Below the pieces are notes generated by a model. The model made no database searches. It was given only the letters and a program-made list of their open reading frames with translations, and was not told where the DNA came from. A program made the translations under genes and the position numbers. From IMG/VR virus record IMGVR_UViG_3300025450_000123, positions 1 to 23,871 of that record: 23,871 nt of DNA, one strand, 5' to 3'. Source of the DNA: a virus. How positions within the stretch are numbered: the first letter of the stretch is position 1; each line of letters opens with the position of its first letter. Of this stretch, positions 1-7,588 are shown piece after piece.

Positions 1-511
1 CGTCAGCGTTAATGAATGTGTTAGAGCTTCGAGTCAAACCAGCGTAAGAGCTAGAGTTTGTACCGTTGTCTACGATTAGACCAAGTCCATCGAAGTCTTT
101 TCCAGAACCTACACCGTAAGCAATCTGACCTACGCTTTGATTAGCTGAAATTTTAGCCTCGTCAAGACGAGTCTTAAGAAGCATAAGTACTTGCTTCTCG
201 TTGTTAGCATTAACAGCACGTTCTATTCCAGGTACAACTACTGACTGCTCGTAAGCTGCCAAGTACCAAGTCATAAGACGAGTGTTGTTAGTTGCTGAAG
301 TTGGGAACGTATCCATACCTGAGAAAGAACCACCAGTTGTACTGTTAGCTGTTTCAATAGGCTGAGCTTCGTAGACACCTTTCCAGTTACCTGGCTTAGA
401 TAATACACGAGCTAATAATACGTTTGAGTTGTTGATTTGGTCAACAATCGTTGGAAGTATGTCTTGATAGGTTATATCTGCAACTCTATCGGTAAATACC
501 ATTCCTGCCAT
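1..511 (-). CDS. Major capsid protein, N-terminal 170 residues (3' end beyond window)
   Basis: The minus-strand reading frame is open from an ATG at 511 to the left edge. SD GGAG lies 7 nt before the ATG. The product begins MAGMVFTDRVADI and contains a segment reading SKPGNWKGVYEAQPIE, a Ser/Thr/Gly-rich stretch, and later GLGLIVDNGTN followed by GLTRSSNTF. The latter resembles the 'GLxxIVDDGT...GLSR' region of HK97-fold coat proteins; that match is from memory. It follows the scaffold-like gene and a 96-aa gene, the usual place for a coat gene. Its leader holds a promoter, a conserved box and an intrinsic terminator. The C-terminus is missing only because the window ends. Confidence 0.75.
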   Translation of the reverse strand, partial: MAGMVFTDRVADITYQDILPTIVDQINNSNVLLARVLSKPGNWKGVYEAQPIETANSTTGGSFSGMDTFPTSATNNTRLMTWYLAAYEQSVVVPGIERAVNANNEKQVLMLLKTRLDEAKISANQSVGQIAYGVGSGKDFDGLGLIVDNGTNSSSYAGLTRSSNTFINAD

Positions 512-545
512 ATTATCTCCTTTATTTATTATTATCTTAGCAATT

Positions 546-572
546 AAAAAAAGCCCAAGTTGATGGGCTTTT
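546..572 (-). terminator. Intrinsic terminator in capsid leader
   Basis: The stem AAAAGCCCA/TGGGCTTTT closes a 6-nt loop and a T-run follows on the minus strand. It lies between the putative start site and the capsid SD, so unmodified transcription from the local promoter should often stop here. It could also limit read-through from upstream genes. Confidence 0.75.
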
Positions 573-621
573 GGTAACTGCCTGATAGTGTAATAATACT
601 ACGCTTTATTTTTTTTAGCAA
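546..621 (-). promoter_or_regulatory. Late leader A: promoter followed at once by a terminator, upstream of capsid gene
   Basis: On the minus strand: -35 TTGCTA (616-621), a 17-nt spacer, -10 TATTAT (593-598), 9 nt, the box AGGCAGTTA (575-583), then stem AAGCCCA/TGGGCTT (551-570) and seven Ts (546-552). The capsid SD and ATG follow. The promoter overlaps the stop of the upstream gene. The same order occurs upstream of the portal (4177-4230) and lysis (18418-18491) operons. Antitermination or attenuation is inferred. Confidence 0.6.
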
Positions 622-889
622 TAGTTTCTATAGGACTTACAACTTTAGTAGTCTTAGCAGATTCTATCTCACTTACTTTTAATCTAAGTGTAGCTAAATC
701 ATTCTCTAATTTGTGTAATGTTGGAAGTGTATCCATTTTACCTTTTTGAAGAATTGCTGAAAGCTCTTCAAATGCTTCCTTGTAATTTTCTTTGTGAATT
801 GCTAGACGAATTTCCTTAGAAACGTGTTCAGCTTGTTCTCTTGTCCATACTCCTGCGTTTTCAAACGCTGCTATCCACCAATTGTGCAT
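599..889 (-). CDS. Hypothetical protein between scaffold and capsid genes (96 aa)
   Basis: Begins MHNWWIAAFENAGVW with SD AAAGGAG 6 nt before the ATG. It is mostly helical in appearance, rich in Glu/Lys, and ends in a Lys-rich tail (KKNKA). No family is recognised. Its position between scaffold-like and coat genes suggests a head-assembly accessory or decoration role, which is an inference from order only. Its stop codon overlaps the promoter of the capsid leader. Confidence 0.7.
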   Translation of the reverse strand: MHNWWIAAFENAGVWTREQAEHVSKEIRLAIHKENYKEAFEELSAILQKGKMDTLPTLHKLENDLATLRLKVSEIESAKTTKVVSPIETIAKKNKA

Positions 890-902
890 ATATACTCCTT
901 TA

Positions 903-1898
903 TTAAATATCTAATGATTCCAAATATAAATCTAAGTCACGAGAACTCATGCCACGAGTAACCTTAGGTTTGTCTGGCATACTTCTGCTCTTAGTGTTTG
1001 CTGTTCTACGAGCTATACCCTTACGCTCATTATCCTCTGCTTGTACTTTAGGGTCAACTTTCGGATTCTGTCTTCGGTACATTGCGTAAGCTTCCATGAA
1101 TCCAATGTGTCTGTAAGGTCGACCAGCATTGTATTCTTCCATGTAACGATTGTTCATGGCTTCTTTAAAATCAAGTATTGCTTGTATCTCTACAGTAGCT
1201 GGGTCAGACTCAAACTTAGGGTCATTTGGAGCTGTCTTAAATTTAGGCAACTCACCTTCTTTTTGTAGTTCATTGATGTCTGCTCGGTCTGAGTTATCTT
1301 CAAGTTCTTTAAATGCTTGCACAGACTTATTAGTTTCCTGTGCTCTATATTCATTTTGTAATTCGTTAGCTCTTTGGTCTAATGAGTTAAAAGCTAGGTT
1401 AGCAATGGTAGATTCTTTTTCATCTATATATCTAAATCCATCAGGTAATTGCACTGGGGATAATAGTTCAAAAGTTTGTAGTTCTTTGCTATCACCAACG
1501 TATCCTCTTACTGTAATTGGTTTAAGATTGTCTAGTATGTATTGTTGTTCAGGTGTGTAATCAGAACGATTGACTGTTTGTACTTCGTTTTTGGATTCTG
1601 CTACAACGACTTCATCATCTTCGGAGTCATCTCCGTCGTCGATTGTGTATCCTTCATCATCTTTCGCATCGCTGCTTTCCTCATTATCAGCGTCTGCTTC
1701 TTCAAGTTCAGTGTCTTCCTGTTCTTCTTTGCTTTCATCAACTGCTTCATTCTCTTCAGTTGTTTCCTCTTTAACATCTTCAGCGACTTCATCTTCTACT
1801 AATTCCTCCTTAATTGGTTGTAAGTTATCATCTAAGCCTGCAAGTTTCATCTCTAGTTCTGGACTAGCTGTAAAACCTGGAACTGCTGCGTCTGCCAT
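903..1898 (-). CDS. Putative scaffolding protein, highly acidic (331 aa)
   Basis: Residues about 30-100 are almost continuous Asp/Glu. The middle is helical and charged, and the C-terminus is basic (KSRSMPDKPKVTRGM) before SSRDLDLYLESLDI. Phage scaffolds are typically acidic and helical with a basic C-terminal coat-binding segment, and they sit between portal and capsid genes as here. SD GGAG is 6 nt before the ATG. The gene follows the portal and has its own promoter-like sequence at 1925-1952. No sequence homology is claimed; the call rests on composition and position. Confidence 0.65.
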   Translation of the reverse strand: MADAAVPGFTASPELEMKLAGLDDNLQPIKEELVEDEVAEDVKEETTEENEAVDESKEEQEDTELEEADADNEESSDAKDDEGYTIDDGDDSEDDEVVVAESKNEVQTVNRSDYTPEQQYILDNLKPITVRGYVGDSKELQTFELLSPVQLPDGFRYIDEKESTIANLAFNSLDQRANELQNEYRAQETNKSVQAFKELEDNSDRADINELQKEGELPKFKTAPNDPKFESDPATVEIQAILDFKEAMNNRYMEEYNAGRPYRHIGFMEAYAMYRRQNPKVDPKVQAEDNERKGIARRTANTKSRSMPDKPKVTRGMSSRDLDLYLESLDI

Positions 1899-1924
1899 TG
1901 CATACTCCTTATTTTCTTAATTGC

Positions 1925-1952
1925 ATTATACCAAATTCTAGAGATTTGGCAA
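1925..1952 (-). promoter_or_regulatory. Promoter for scaffold gene with inverted repeat in its spacer
   Basis: Minus strand: -35 TTGCCA (1947-1952), 16-nt spacer, extended -10 TGG-TATAAT (1925-1930). The spacer and its edge hold CCAAAT-N7-ATTTGG (1931-1949), which also spans the portal stop codon (1938-1940). The repeat could be an operator or an mRNA hairpin. Unlike the neighbouring late leaders, no terminator follows. Confidence 0.5.
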
Positions 1953-4163
1953 TTGAGTGGGGTTCTGTGGTTGGATTGGTGTAGGGTTAGCTGGGTTGTT
2001 TAAATTAGGTGCTGGTGAGCCACTTAATGTCTGAGCTAGCATATTCAAATTCATTCCTGAAGGTGGTAGTGGTGGTCCGCCTTGTGGTCCTTGTGGCATT
2101 GGTCCTTGTGGTCCTTGTGCTCCTGGCATTCCTGCTGGTGGCATACCTGGAATTGGCATACCTGGCATCGTTGGAGGTGTTACTGGTGGAAGCGGTGCAA
2201 TAGGAACGTTAGGTTCTAAATTCTGTAATCCTTGTTGTGCCATCATGTCTAAGCTTGTTCGCTTTTCAAGTGAATCAACAGCTTTCATAACAAACTTAAT
2301 AAACTTGTTTTGTAGTGAACGTTCAGCGTTAAGGAAGTCATCACTAAGCATTAGTTTTCGTAGTGTTAGGATGTATTCTTTCTTGCAGTCTTTTGGCTCG
2401 TCAGGTTCTTCACCATTCATGATTAATGTGTAAGCCATGTAAGCTTTGGTTTCGTCAACATCGTCCATTGCATCTCGTGCAAGTGCCATTGGGTCAGCTT
2501 TAAACTTAGCCCAGTTGTCATATAGTTTCTGTGGTGTTTGAAGGTGAAGCATCTTGTAGATATCAAGTGGAGCAAGTAATCCATCCTTAGACAGGTTAAG
2601 TGCGATAGCTTCTTCTCTCTGCTTGTCTAGTGGTGGAGTAGAACCAGCTTTGACAGAAACAGCGATGCCATCCTCAAATAGATATCGGTTAGCAGTTAGG
2701 TAATCAAATTGTCCATCACCACCGTTGTAAACAAAGAAGTGGTCTTCGTTGTACCATACGCACATCATTTGAGTAAGGAAGTTGTAGTAGTCAGAAGCAA
2801 ATCGGTCTATAGCTCGAACGTATAGGTCTTGTCGGCCTGCAGCTTGGTTCTTCTTTAATATTGTTTCACCAAGTGTGTTTTTTTCATTCTCAGAAGAATC
2901 AACACCAGAAAAGTCTACTGGAGCACCCATTAGGTTTGCTAACTGAGTTCTTAGGTCTACCTTATCTTGGTATAGGAATGCAGGAACAACTGGAGGTGGA
3001 ACTTGGAATACCATGTCTTGTGTTGCCTTACCAGCAGTCTTAATAAGCAGTCGTTGGTTAGGGTCACCAGTTAGGTTTTGTAAGTCATCTTTGGATAGTC
3101 CAGAATCACTTGAAACAACTAAGATACCGTTAGCTTTGTCAGCTACTTCCATAAGTTGTCGACCACGCTTGTTCAATACGCTCTGTAAAGGTTGTGCCTG
3201 TTCAATAGCTGATGTGTTGTCAATCCAGTGTGTACCATCATTGTCAAAGTTAAGAGCAATGTAAGGTTTCATCGGAGCATCAAAGAAGTTTCTGTTTCTG
3301 TCGCTGTAGACGTAATGTGGGTTCTTGGTCTTTTCTAGTACAACGTCAGCAAAGTAGTAAACCAAAGCTTCTTGTGGTTCGTATTTCTTGTCGTAGTAAG
3401 TTAGGTATGTTTCGTGTACAGCTACTATTTCCTCTAGCTGCTTGTATGTTCCACGCTTAATCCCTGCTGCGTTGTAGATAGCTTCTTTCTTTTCTGGCCA
3501 CCTGTGACACATTTCATTAACAGACATCTTAAGTGTCATGTCAATAAATGCAGGGTTCTCACCTTGCCTTACGTTCTTGTCTATAACAACATGCTCTGGG
3601 TTTACTGCGTGTGCAAGTATCTCACCATTCTTTCCGTAGTCAGGGTCAAATTCAAACTTAATTAGTCCAATTCTTTTGTTCATTGCATTTCGAACTACTG
3701 TTTCCATGATTCGACCGAACTTTATCTTTTGTGAGTGTGCCATGTGAATCTTTTCAAGGTCTAGTGCAAACTGTCTTGATTGTGGTGTGTCATTAGCTGG
3801 ACTCACTTCAGATTGTGGTTCACGAGCTGTCAAGTAAGCTATGATAGATTGCTCTGCAATGTATACTTGGTTTTCGATATAAGGCATTTGGAATCGGTAA
3901 AGAGAACGAACATCAGTCTGCTTTCCTAAGTAAACTCGTTCGTTATCTCCACGCACCTTAGCTAGGTTAAATCCGTCTGGAGTATCCCAGTAATCCTTAG
4001 AGTCTTGGATTCTTTGGTTAAGGTTTTTAATTAGTTGTAAATCATCAAGTTTTAATGAAAGCGTTGGTAGTGTATCAATAACATCAGATTGACCTTGATA
4101 GTTGTCAACCCTGATGTCATTCAATGGTTTTGCTACTTGTTCTCTATCCCAAACTGTACTCAT
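1938..4163 (-). CDS. Portal protein (741 aa)
   Basis: Portal proteins form the dodecameric DNA-entry ring of the head and bind the terminase. Length matches P22-type portals (about 725 aa). The N-terminal half has portal-like text: YRFQMPYIENQVYIAEQS near residue 90, then GLIKFEFDPDYG and VNPEHVVIDKNVRQGENP. Residues from about 651 onward are Pro/Gly/Gln-rich with collagen-like GPQGPMPQG repeats, probably a flexible tail. SD AAGGA is 4 nt before the ATG. It follows the terminase genes and precedes the scaffold, the standard packaging-to-head order. Its leader carries the promoter-terminator element found at two other late operons. Confidence 0.88.
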   Translation of the reverse strand: MSTVWDREQVAKPLNDIRVDNYQGQSDVIDTLPTLSLKLDDLQLIKNLNQRIQDSKDYWDTPDGFNLAKVRGDNERVYLGKQTDVRSLYRFQMPYIENQVYIAEQSIIAYLTAREPQSEVSPANDTPQSRQFALDLEKIHMAHSQKIKFGRIMETVVRNAMNKRIGLIKFEFDPDYGKNGEILAHAVNPEHVVIDKNVRQGENPAFIDMTLKMSVNEMCHRWPEKKEAIYNAAGIKRGTYKQLEEIVAVHETYLTYYDKKYEPQEALVYYFADVVLEKTKNPHYVYSDRNRNFFDAPMKPYIALNFDNDGTHWIDNTSAIEQAQPLQSVLNKRGRQLMEVADKANGILVVSSDSGLSKDDLQNLTGDPNQRLLIKTAGKATQDMVFQVPPPVVPAFLYQDKVDLRTQLANLMGAPVDFSGVDSSENEKNTLGETILKKNQAAGRQDLYVRAIDRFASDYYNFLTQMMCVWYNEDHFFVYNGGDGQFDYLTANRYLFEDGIAVSVKAGSTPPLDKQREEAIALNLSKDGLLAPLDIYKMLHLQTPQKLYDNWAKFKADPMALARDAMDDVDETKAYMAYTLIMNGEEPDEPKDCKKEYILTLRKLMLSDDFLNAERSLQNKFIKFVMKAVDSLEKRTSLDMMAQQGLQNLEPNVPIAPLPPVTPPTMPGMPIPGMPPAGMPGAQGPQGPMPQGPQGGPPLPPSGMNLNMLAQTLSGSPAPNLNNPANPTPIQPQNPTQLPNL

Positions 4164-4176
4164 GTTGTCCTTAAAT

Positions 4177-4230
4177 TAAAAAAGCCCAGAATAACGGGCT
4201 GTATAGTTAATTGCCTATGCCGTTATTATA
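4177..4230 (-). promoter_or_regulatory. Late leader B: promoter followed at once by a terminator, upstream of portal gene
   Basis: Minus strand: -10 TATAAT (4225-4230), 8 nt, box AGGCAATTAA (4207-4216), stem AGCCC/GGGCT with an 8-nt loop (4183-4200), and a T-run (4178-4183). The portal SD follows. The -35 is poor (ACACAA at 17 nt). Box, spacing and terminator match the capsid and lysis leaders. Confidence 0.6.
4178..4200 (-). terminator. Intrinsic terminator in portal leader
   Basis: A short GC-rich stem (AGCCC/GGGCT) is followed by six Ts on the minus strand. It could stop transcripts from the terminase genes as well as from the leader promoter. Confidence 0.7.
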
Positions 4231-4277
4231 CATCATAATGAAATATTTTGTGTGAAATTAAATCTACCTCAAGAGAA

Positions 4278-4499
4278 TTACATAAATTGTATGTTGTATT
4301 TGGTGTGACATGAGTGACAAATAATCTCAATAAACTTGCTTCCTGGCTCATAAACGTCATAGTTTGATGGTCCATGATTAGATATTACTAAGTTCTTTGA
4401 CGAGTATTTAAACAAAGCTCTGTTGCATTTGTCGCACCTCTTTAAATATATTTCGTGGTTCTCTACTACATTGTGATATAGATACATTGTTACTATCAT
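4278..4499 (-). CDS. Com-like zinc-ribbon protein (73 aa)
   Basis: Two CxxC pairs are visible, RCDKCNRALF and IICHSCHTKY, about 40 residues apart. This resembles Com, the phage Mu translational activator of mom, which has the pattern RCxxCxKLL...IKCPRC; the likeness is in the zinc-ribbon layout. The ATG at 4499 overlaps the TerL stop (TAATG) with SD GGAG 8 nt upstream; a GTG at 4508 is in frame but less well placed. RNA or DNA binding is inferred. No mom-like target gene is visible here, so the function may differ. Confidence 0.65.
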   Translation of the reverse strand: MIVTMYLYHNVVENHEIYLKRCDKCNRALFKYSSKNLVISNHGPSNYDVYEPGSKFIEIICHSCHTKYNIQFM

Positions 4500-5776
4500 T
4501 ACATCCACTCCTCTTCTTGGTTTCTTTTTATTACGTCTGATAAATTAATATGAAACATTTCCGCATCCCCATCTTCATTGACATAGAACGATTCAGGTTT
4601 CTGTACCAATGGGTTTGAATTAACTATTCCTATCTCATTGTTGTATGAACGTGCATATCCTTCTAGTCCATATCTCAAAGCATCAAGTAAGTGGTCATTG
4701 CCTGCTTCTGGAACATTCACATAAACCTCAGGGTTAATCTTGTCTGTCTGCCATAGGTAGTTACGATACTCTTTGATTAAATTCACAGAGCGTTTGGTCA
4801 TGCTGATTCGCTGGTCCTGAACAAACTGTATTCCCTGTGTAATGCTACCAGCACCTTTCTGTGCAGGAAGCACGTTAAGTCCGTATAACCGAAGCTCATC
4901 TATACTCTTGGGTTCTGCACTGTCAGCTACAATAAGTGCATCTTTGTTGTCATGTAAGTTGATGTAGTCAGCTATAGCTTTGTTGGTCAGTCCTTTACGA
5001 TATAGTTTCTCATCAAGTATGAATCCACCATTATATTTGTATATGTCAATAATAGCTGTTGGGTCGTTAGTGTATCCAAAGTCTAACCCTCTTCGTTCAA
5101 GTCTAGCTTCGTGTGGTATCTCATCTATGATAACCCAATTAGTATATATCCTGCCTTCAACTTCACCAAGTTGTCCCTGTCCATACACTCTCCACCAATT
5201 CTTGTTGTGTTTGTGTGATTCTATATCTTTTACGATATCTTCACTAAGTGCTTCATTGTCTTGGTAAGTTAAAGTAATGAACTCTACATCATCACGTTTG
5301 TTTAGCACTTCAGAATAAAACCAGAACTCATTGGTTGGATTCCAGTCTAGGAATGCAAACTCTTTTGTACGAACCATGAGTTGGTCAAATGCTTCGTAAG
5401 TGATGTTGTTAGCCTCATTTAAGAATAATCTATCTCGTCTAGGACCACGAACCTTTCCAGGCTGGTCAGCTGAAAAGAACTCTATTCTGCTACCTGTTTC
5501 AAATGTATATGTGTAAGTTGTTCTGTTCCAGGCATCATCTTTGTAGTAGTTGTGTTGCTGCATGATGTTTAGGAAGTCACGAATAGCACCACGTTTTAGG
5601 TGTGGGAATGATTCAGATATAACGCTAGTTAGAGTGGCTACTTCGTCATGCTGTGCTCTAGCTATGAGATACATCAGAATAGAAATAGTCTTAGATGCAG
5701 ATGTTCCCCCAGCTACTGCTCGTATACGTTTGTTAAGACTCTTTATCTTTTTCGTTGCTGTTGTTTGATAGTACAT
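4499..5776 (-). CDS. terL: Terminase large subunit (425 aa)
   Basis: TerL is the ATP-driven DNA packaging motor and nuclease. Seen here: Walker A-type GGTSASKT (residues 23-30), Walker B RLFLNEA (116-122), and a nuclease domain with GLDFGYTNDP (230-239, Asp232), VADSAEPKSIDE (283-294, Asp285) and NDHLLDALRYG (360-370, Asp361/Asp365). The layout fits the PBSX/SPP1-like (Terminase_3) branch, and 425 aa is a normal length. The start lies inside the 3' end of the small subunit gene; the SD is weak, so translational coupling is likely. The gene ends in a TAATG overlap with the zinc-ribbon gene. Confidence 0.92.
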   Translation of the reverse strand: MYYQTTATKKIKSLNKRIRAVAGGTSASKTISILMYLIARAQHDEVATLTSVISESFPHLKRGAIRDFLNIMQQHNYYKDDAWNRTTYTYTFETGSRIEFFSADQPGKVRGPRRDRLFLNEANNITYEAFDQLMVRTKEFAFLDWNPTNEFWFYSEVLNKRDDVEFITLTYQDNEALSEDIVKDIESHKHNKNWWRVYGQGQLGEVEGRIYTNWVIIDEIPHEARLERRGLDFGYTNDPTAIIDIYKYNGGFILDEKLYRKGLTNKAIADYINLHDNKDALIVADSAEPKSIDELRLYGLNVLPAQKGAGSITQGIQFVQDQRISMTKRSVNLIKEYRNYLWQTDKINPEVYVNVPEAGNDHLLDALRYGLEGYARSYNNEIGIVNSNPLVQKPESFYVNEDGDAEMFHINLSDVIKRNQEEEWM

Positions 5777-6119
5777 CAGTTAAATCCATGATAGGTTTGG
5801 GGATTAACTTTTCCCCATCCTTACCTGTTAATTCACTCCTTAAACTATATTCATCTTTCTTCTTTCTCTCTAGTAATTTGAGAGCTAAATCAGGGTTTCT
5901 CTTGATACCATTTGCTACAGATTTCCTAGCTAATAAGATAGGTGTTTCTTTAAGTGCTTCTTTTCGGTGTACAAACTCAGGAAATTTCTCTTGATATTTA
6001 TACAGTGTTTTCTCTGCTATGTTTGCCCATAAACATGCTTCTCTATCACTACATCCCCATGCAAATGCTTCTTCTAATTTAGCAATAACCTCTGGTGTCA
6101 TTATTGTAGGTCTAGCCAT
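5733..6119 (-). CDS. terS: Terminase small subunit (128 aa)
   Basis: The N-terminal region, MARPTIMTPEVIAKLEEAFAW then CSDREACLWANIAEKTLYKY (to about residue 43), reads as the helix-turn-helix of TerS proteins, which recognise packaging sites and load TerL. The rest is helical and charged. It lies immediately upstream of TerL and overlaps it by 44 nt. SD GGAG is 4 nt before the ATG, which overlaps the stop of the preceding 60-aa gene. The family call rests on the HTH pattern and gene order. Confidence 0.85.
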   Translation of the reverse strand: MARPTIMTPEVIAKLEEAFAWGCSDREACLWANIAEKTLYKYQEKFPEFVHRKEALKETPILLARKSVANGIKRNPDLALKLLERKKKDEYSLRSELTGKDGEKLIPKPIMDLTDVLSNNSNEKDKES

Positions 6120-6294
6120 CTATCTCCACCTTTACTTTTACTAATGTACTACCATCTAATGTTCCTAGACTAAGTACGCTTAAATCTTCTGTTTGTAATA
6201 CTACCCTGTATGTTACATCCAATGATGCGAGCTTCTTGCTTTTCACTTCCATCACTTCTGCATTAAAAGTAATAGGCTCGTTACTTGGCTTCAT
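6112..6294 (-). CDS. Hypothetical protein at head of terminase operon (60 aa)
   Basis: Reads as a small all-beta protein (FNAEVMEVKSKK, VTYRVVLQTED, TLVKVKVEIDG). No family is recognised. It has no SD; instead TGG-TATAAT ends exactly 6 nt before the ATG, so its mRNA would start at the A of the start codon. It overlaps terS by 8 nt and probably leads the packaging operon. Confidence 0.65.
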   Translation of the reverse strand: MKPSNEPITFNAEVMEVKSKKLASLDVTYRVVLQTEDLSVLSLGTLDGSTLVKVKVEIDG

Positions 6295-6300
6295 AGCCGC

Positions 6301-6309
6301 ATTATACCA
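6301..6309 (-). promoter_or_regulatory. Extended -10 promoter giving a leaderless mRNA (terminase operon)
   Basis: Minus strand TGG-TATAAT (6301-6309) is followed by 6 nt (6295-6300) and the ATG at 6294. No convincing -35 is seen. The same arrangement precedes the HNH gene and groES. Confidence 0.55.
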
Positions 6310-6312
6310 TAT

Positions 6313-6444
6313 TTACTCTAAGTAAGCTTCTATTATGGTTTCTAGTAGTTTAGTTACACTTAGTCCTATTCTTGCTGATTCTTTCTTTAGTTCTTCTAAT
6401 TGATATTTATCTATGTTTACTTTGGTTAATCTTGTACTTGGCAT
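6313..6444 (-). CDS. Ribbon-helix-helix protein (43 aa), possible repressor
   Basis: Reads MPSTRLTKVNIDKYQLEEL, then ESARIGLSVTKLLETIIE. This is one beta strand (RLTKVNID), a helix, a Gly/Ser turn and a second helix, the Arc/CopG/MetJ-type fold at its usual minimal size. Such proteins bind short palindromes as dimers. The ATG directly follows the stop of the upstream gene. A perfect 12-bp palindrome sits in the promoter (6959-6987) that should drive this operon, so autoregulation is an attractive inference. Confidence 0.65.
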   Translation of the reverse strand: MPSTRLTKVNIDKYQLEELKKESARIGLSVTKLLETIIEAYLE

Positions 6445-6588
6445 TTAGTTTCCCAACTTCTTTAATATTTCTATACAACTGTTTAAATCATCTGTGTAAT
6501 TCATAAGGTAGGTTTCCCTAGCCTGATACTCTCTAAGTATTTCGGCTAAGAAGTCTATCTCTGTGTATGTAAGCTTTATGTTTCTCAC
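6445..6588 (-). CDS. Hypothetical small protein with GTG start (47 aa)
   Basis: The GTG start overlaps the TGA stop of the preceding gene and the frame runs to a TAA that abuts the next ATG. It reads RNIKLTYTEIDFLAEILREY at the start and IEILKKLGN at the end, a helical protein. No family is recognised. Tight coupling on both sides is the main support. Confidence 0.6.
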   Translation of the reverse strand: MRNIKLTYTEIDFLAEILREYQARETYLMNYTDDLNSCIEILKKLGN

Positions 6589-6923
6589 TTAACTCTCCAT
6601 GTAACGTATTCAGTTTCTTTAGCTTCTACGTTCTTAGGTAGGTTACCTGTAAGCTTAACAAAGTGTCCTACTTTAGTTGTGTCTAGTACTTCTTTCTTAA
6701 ACTCGCTAGGTATGAATGCTAGGTCACCTGAGTAGCTAGTTCTTTTAGCTAGTGAGATAGTGTAGTAATCGTTCTTAATACTAACTATGTTGTATTGTTT
6801 CATAGCTTGTAATAGTTCAGCTTTAGCTTCTGCTTCATATCGCTCAAGCTCTTTTCTTAATTCTATTGCTGTGTGTAGTTTTTGTTCTACTTCAGCTGGT
6901 ACTTTAAATTCTGTTAATGTCAT
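6585..6923 (-). CDS. Hypothetical early protein (112 aa)
   Basis: The N-terminal half is a helix rich in Glu/Lys/Ala (residues about 5-45). The C-terminal half looks beta-rich, with IVSIKNDYYTISLAKRTSYSG and a strand-like end VTWRVK. Proteins of this shape are common in phage early regions, but no function is recognised. It is the first gene after a strong promoter (6959-6987). Its SD lies in the 5' arm of a small GAAACG-loop hairpin abutting the ATG, which may modulate translation. Confidence 0.75.
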   Translation of the reverse strand: MTLTEFKVPAEVEQKLHTAIELRKELERYEAEAKAELLQAMKQYNIVSIKNDYYTISLAKRTSYSGDLAFIPSEFKKEVLDTTKVGHFVKLTGNLPKNVEAKETEYVTWRVK

Positions 6924-6937
6924 AAGGCGTTTCCCTT
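6924..6937 (-). promoter_or_regulatory. Leader hairpin with GAAACG loop, overlapping the SD
   Basis: The minus strand reads AAGG-GAAACG-CCTT immediately before the ATG at 6923. The loop GAAACG is identical in hairpins at 12778-12793 and 13806-13817, while the stems differ but keep pairing. The SD (AAGGG) is in the stem. Confidence 0.5.
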
Positions 6938-6958
6938 GTTTAATTTGTTAATACTTAA

Positions 6959-6987
6959 AGTATATCAATAGTAGTACTACTTGTCAA
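6959..6987 (-). promoter_or_regulatory. Early promoter with palindromic operator in spacer
   Basis: Minus strand -35 TTGACA (6982-6987), a 17-nt spacer and -10 TATACT (6959-6964) match a sigma70-type promoter. The spacer contains the perfect palindrome AGTAGTACTACT (6970-6981), well placed for a repressor to block RNA polymerase. Confidence 0.75.
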
Positions 6988-7014
6988 CACTTTTTTGTTA
7001 CTACCTGTGAATAA

Positions 7015-7422
7015 CTATTCTATATCCTTAAACATTAAACGCATAACATACTCTGCAACCATTTTAAGAGGGTATTTACTATGTATAATCATAACTTCAT
7101 CACCAAGAGTGGTTAATAAGTGTTCAAATACCTCATTCCCAAGTTGTTGTCTGTTCAACCACCAATCACCACCATCATCTCTATGGTCTAATACCACTAA
7201 GGTATCAAAGTCATCGTCTGTATCGTTTAAATAGAATGCACAGTTTTCTTGGTGTAACTGCTCACAAAACTCACCAAGTTCATCAAATGTTTCGCCCCAT
7301 ACTGAAAGTGATTCTTCGTCTTTGTGTCTAGATTGCCATGCTTCATGCCAGTCTACTCCACCATAGGTTGGAAGAAAATCTCGTATATCGTGATGGTTTT
7401 TTCCAAATTGCATTTGACCCAT
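7015..7422 (-). CDS. Hypothetical acidic protein (135 aa)
   Basis: Begins MGQMQFGKNHHDIRDFLPTY and contains the acidic stretch YLNDTDDDFDTLVVLDHRDD near the middle. Trp is frequent. No family is recognised. The SD is weak (TACGG close to the ATG), so the start is less certain. A TATAAT lies about 24 nt upstream of the ATG and may be its own -10. It is followed by the promoter of the next gene block, so it may end a small operon. Confidence 0.65.
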   Translation of the reverse strand: MGQMQFGKNHHDIRDFLPTYGGVDWHEAWQSRHKDEESLSVWGETFDELGEFCEQLHQENCAFYLNDTDDDFDTLVVLDHRDDGGDWWLNRQQLGNEVFEHLLTTLGDEVMIIHSKYPLKMVAEYVMRLMFKDIE

Positions 7423-7455
7423 AACCGTACATGTTAAATGTACTTATATTATACT

Positions 7456-7557
7456 CTAATGTTGCATTAAATGACCTGCAATTAGGAATGCAAGTAAAAT
7501 TCCGTTAATAACCCATATTAATATGTTAGATATTTTTTCTTCTTGTTGTGGTGTCAT
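7456..7557 (-). CDS. Small single-pass membrane protein (33 aa)
   Basis: Reads MTPQQEEKISNILIWVINGI and ends LAFLIAGHLMQH: a short polar N-terminus and one hydrophobic segment (about residues 11-28). An AAGGA-type SD lies near the ATG. A TTGACA-17-TATATT promoter is just upstream (7589-7617). Function unknown. Confidence 0.55.
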   Translation of the reverse strand: MTPQQEEKISNILIWVINGILLAFLIAGHLMQH

Positions 7558-7588
7558 TTTTGTTTTTCCTTTTTTAGTTTACTTACAT

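Noticed and set aside
1570-1920. Ser-rich plus-strand frame opposite the scaffold gene
   Set aside because: Antisense shadow of the Asp/Glu-rich coding sequence; no start signal.
4190-4227. Possible antiterminator in the portal leader (AATAACGG with CCGTTATT)
   Set aside because: The 5' arm overlaps the -10 box and so is not in the transcript; the pairing is also absent from the capsid and lysis leaders. It could still be a DNA operator.
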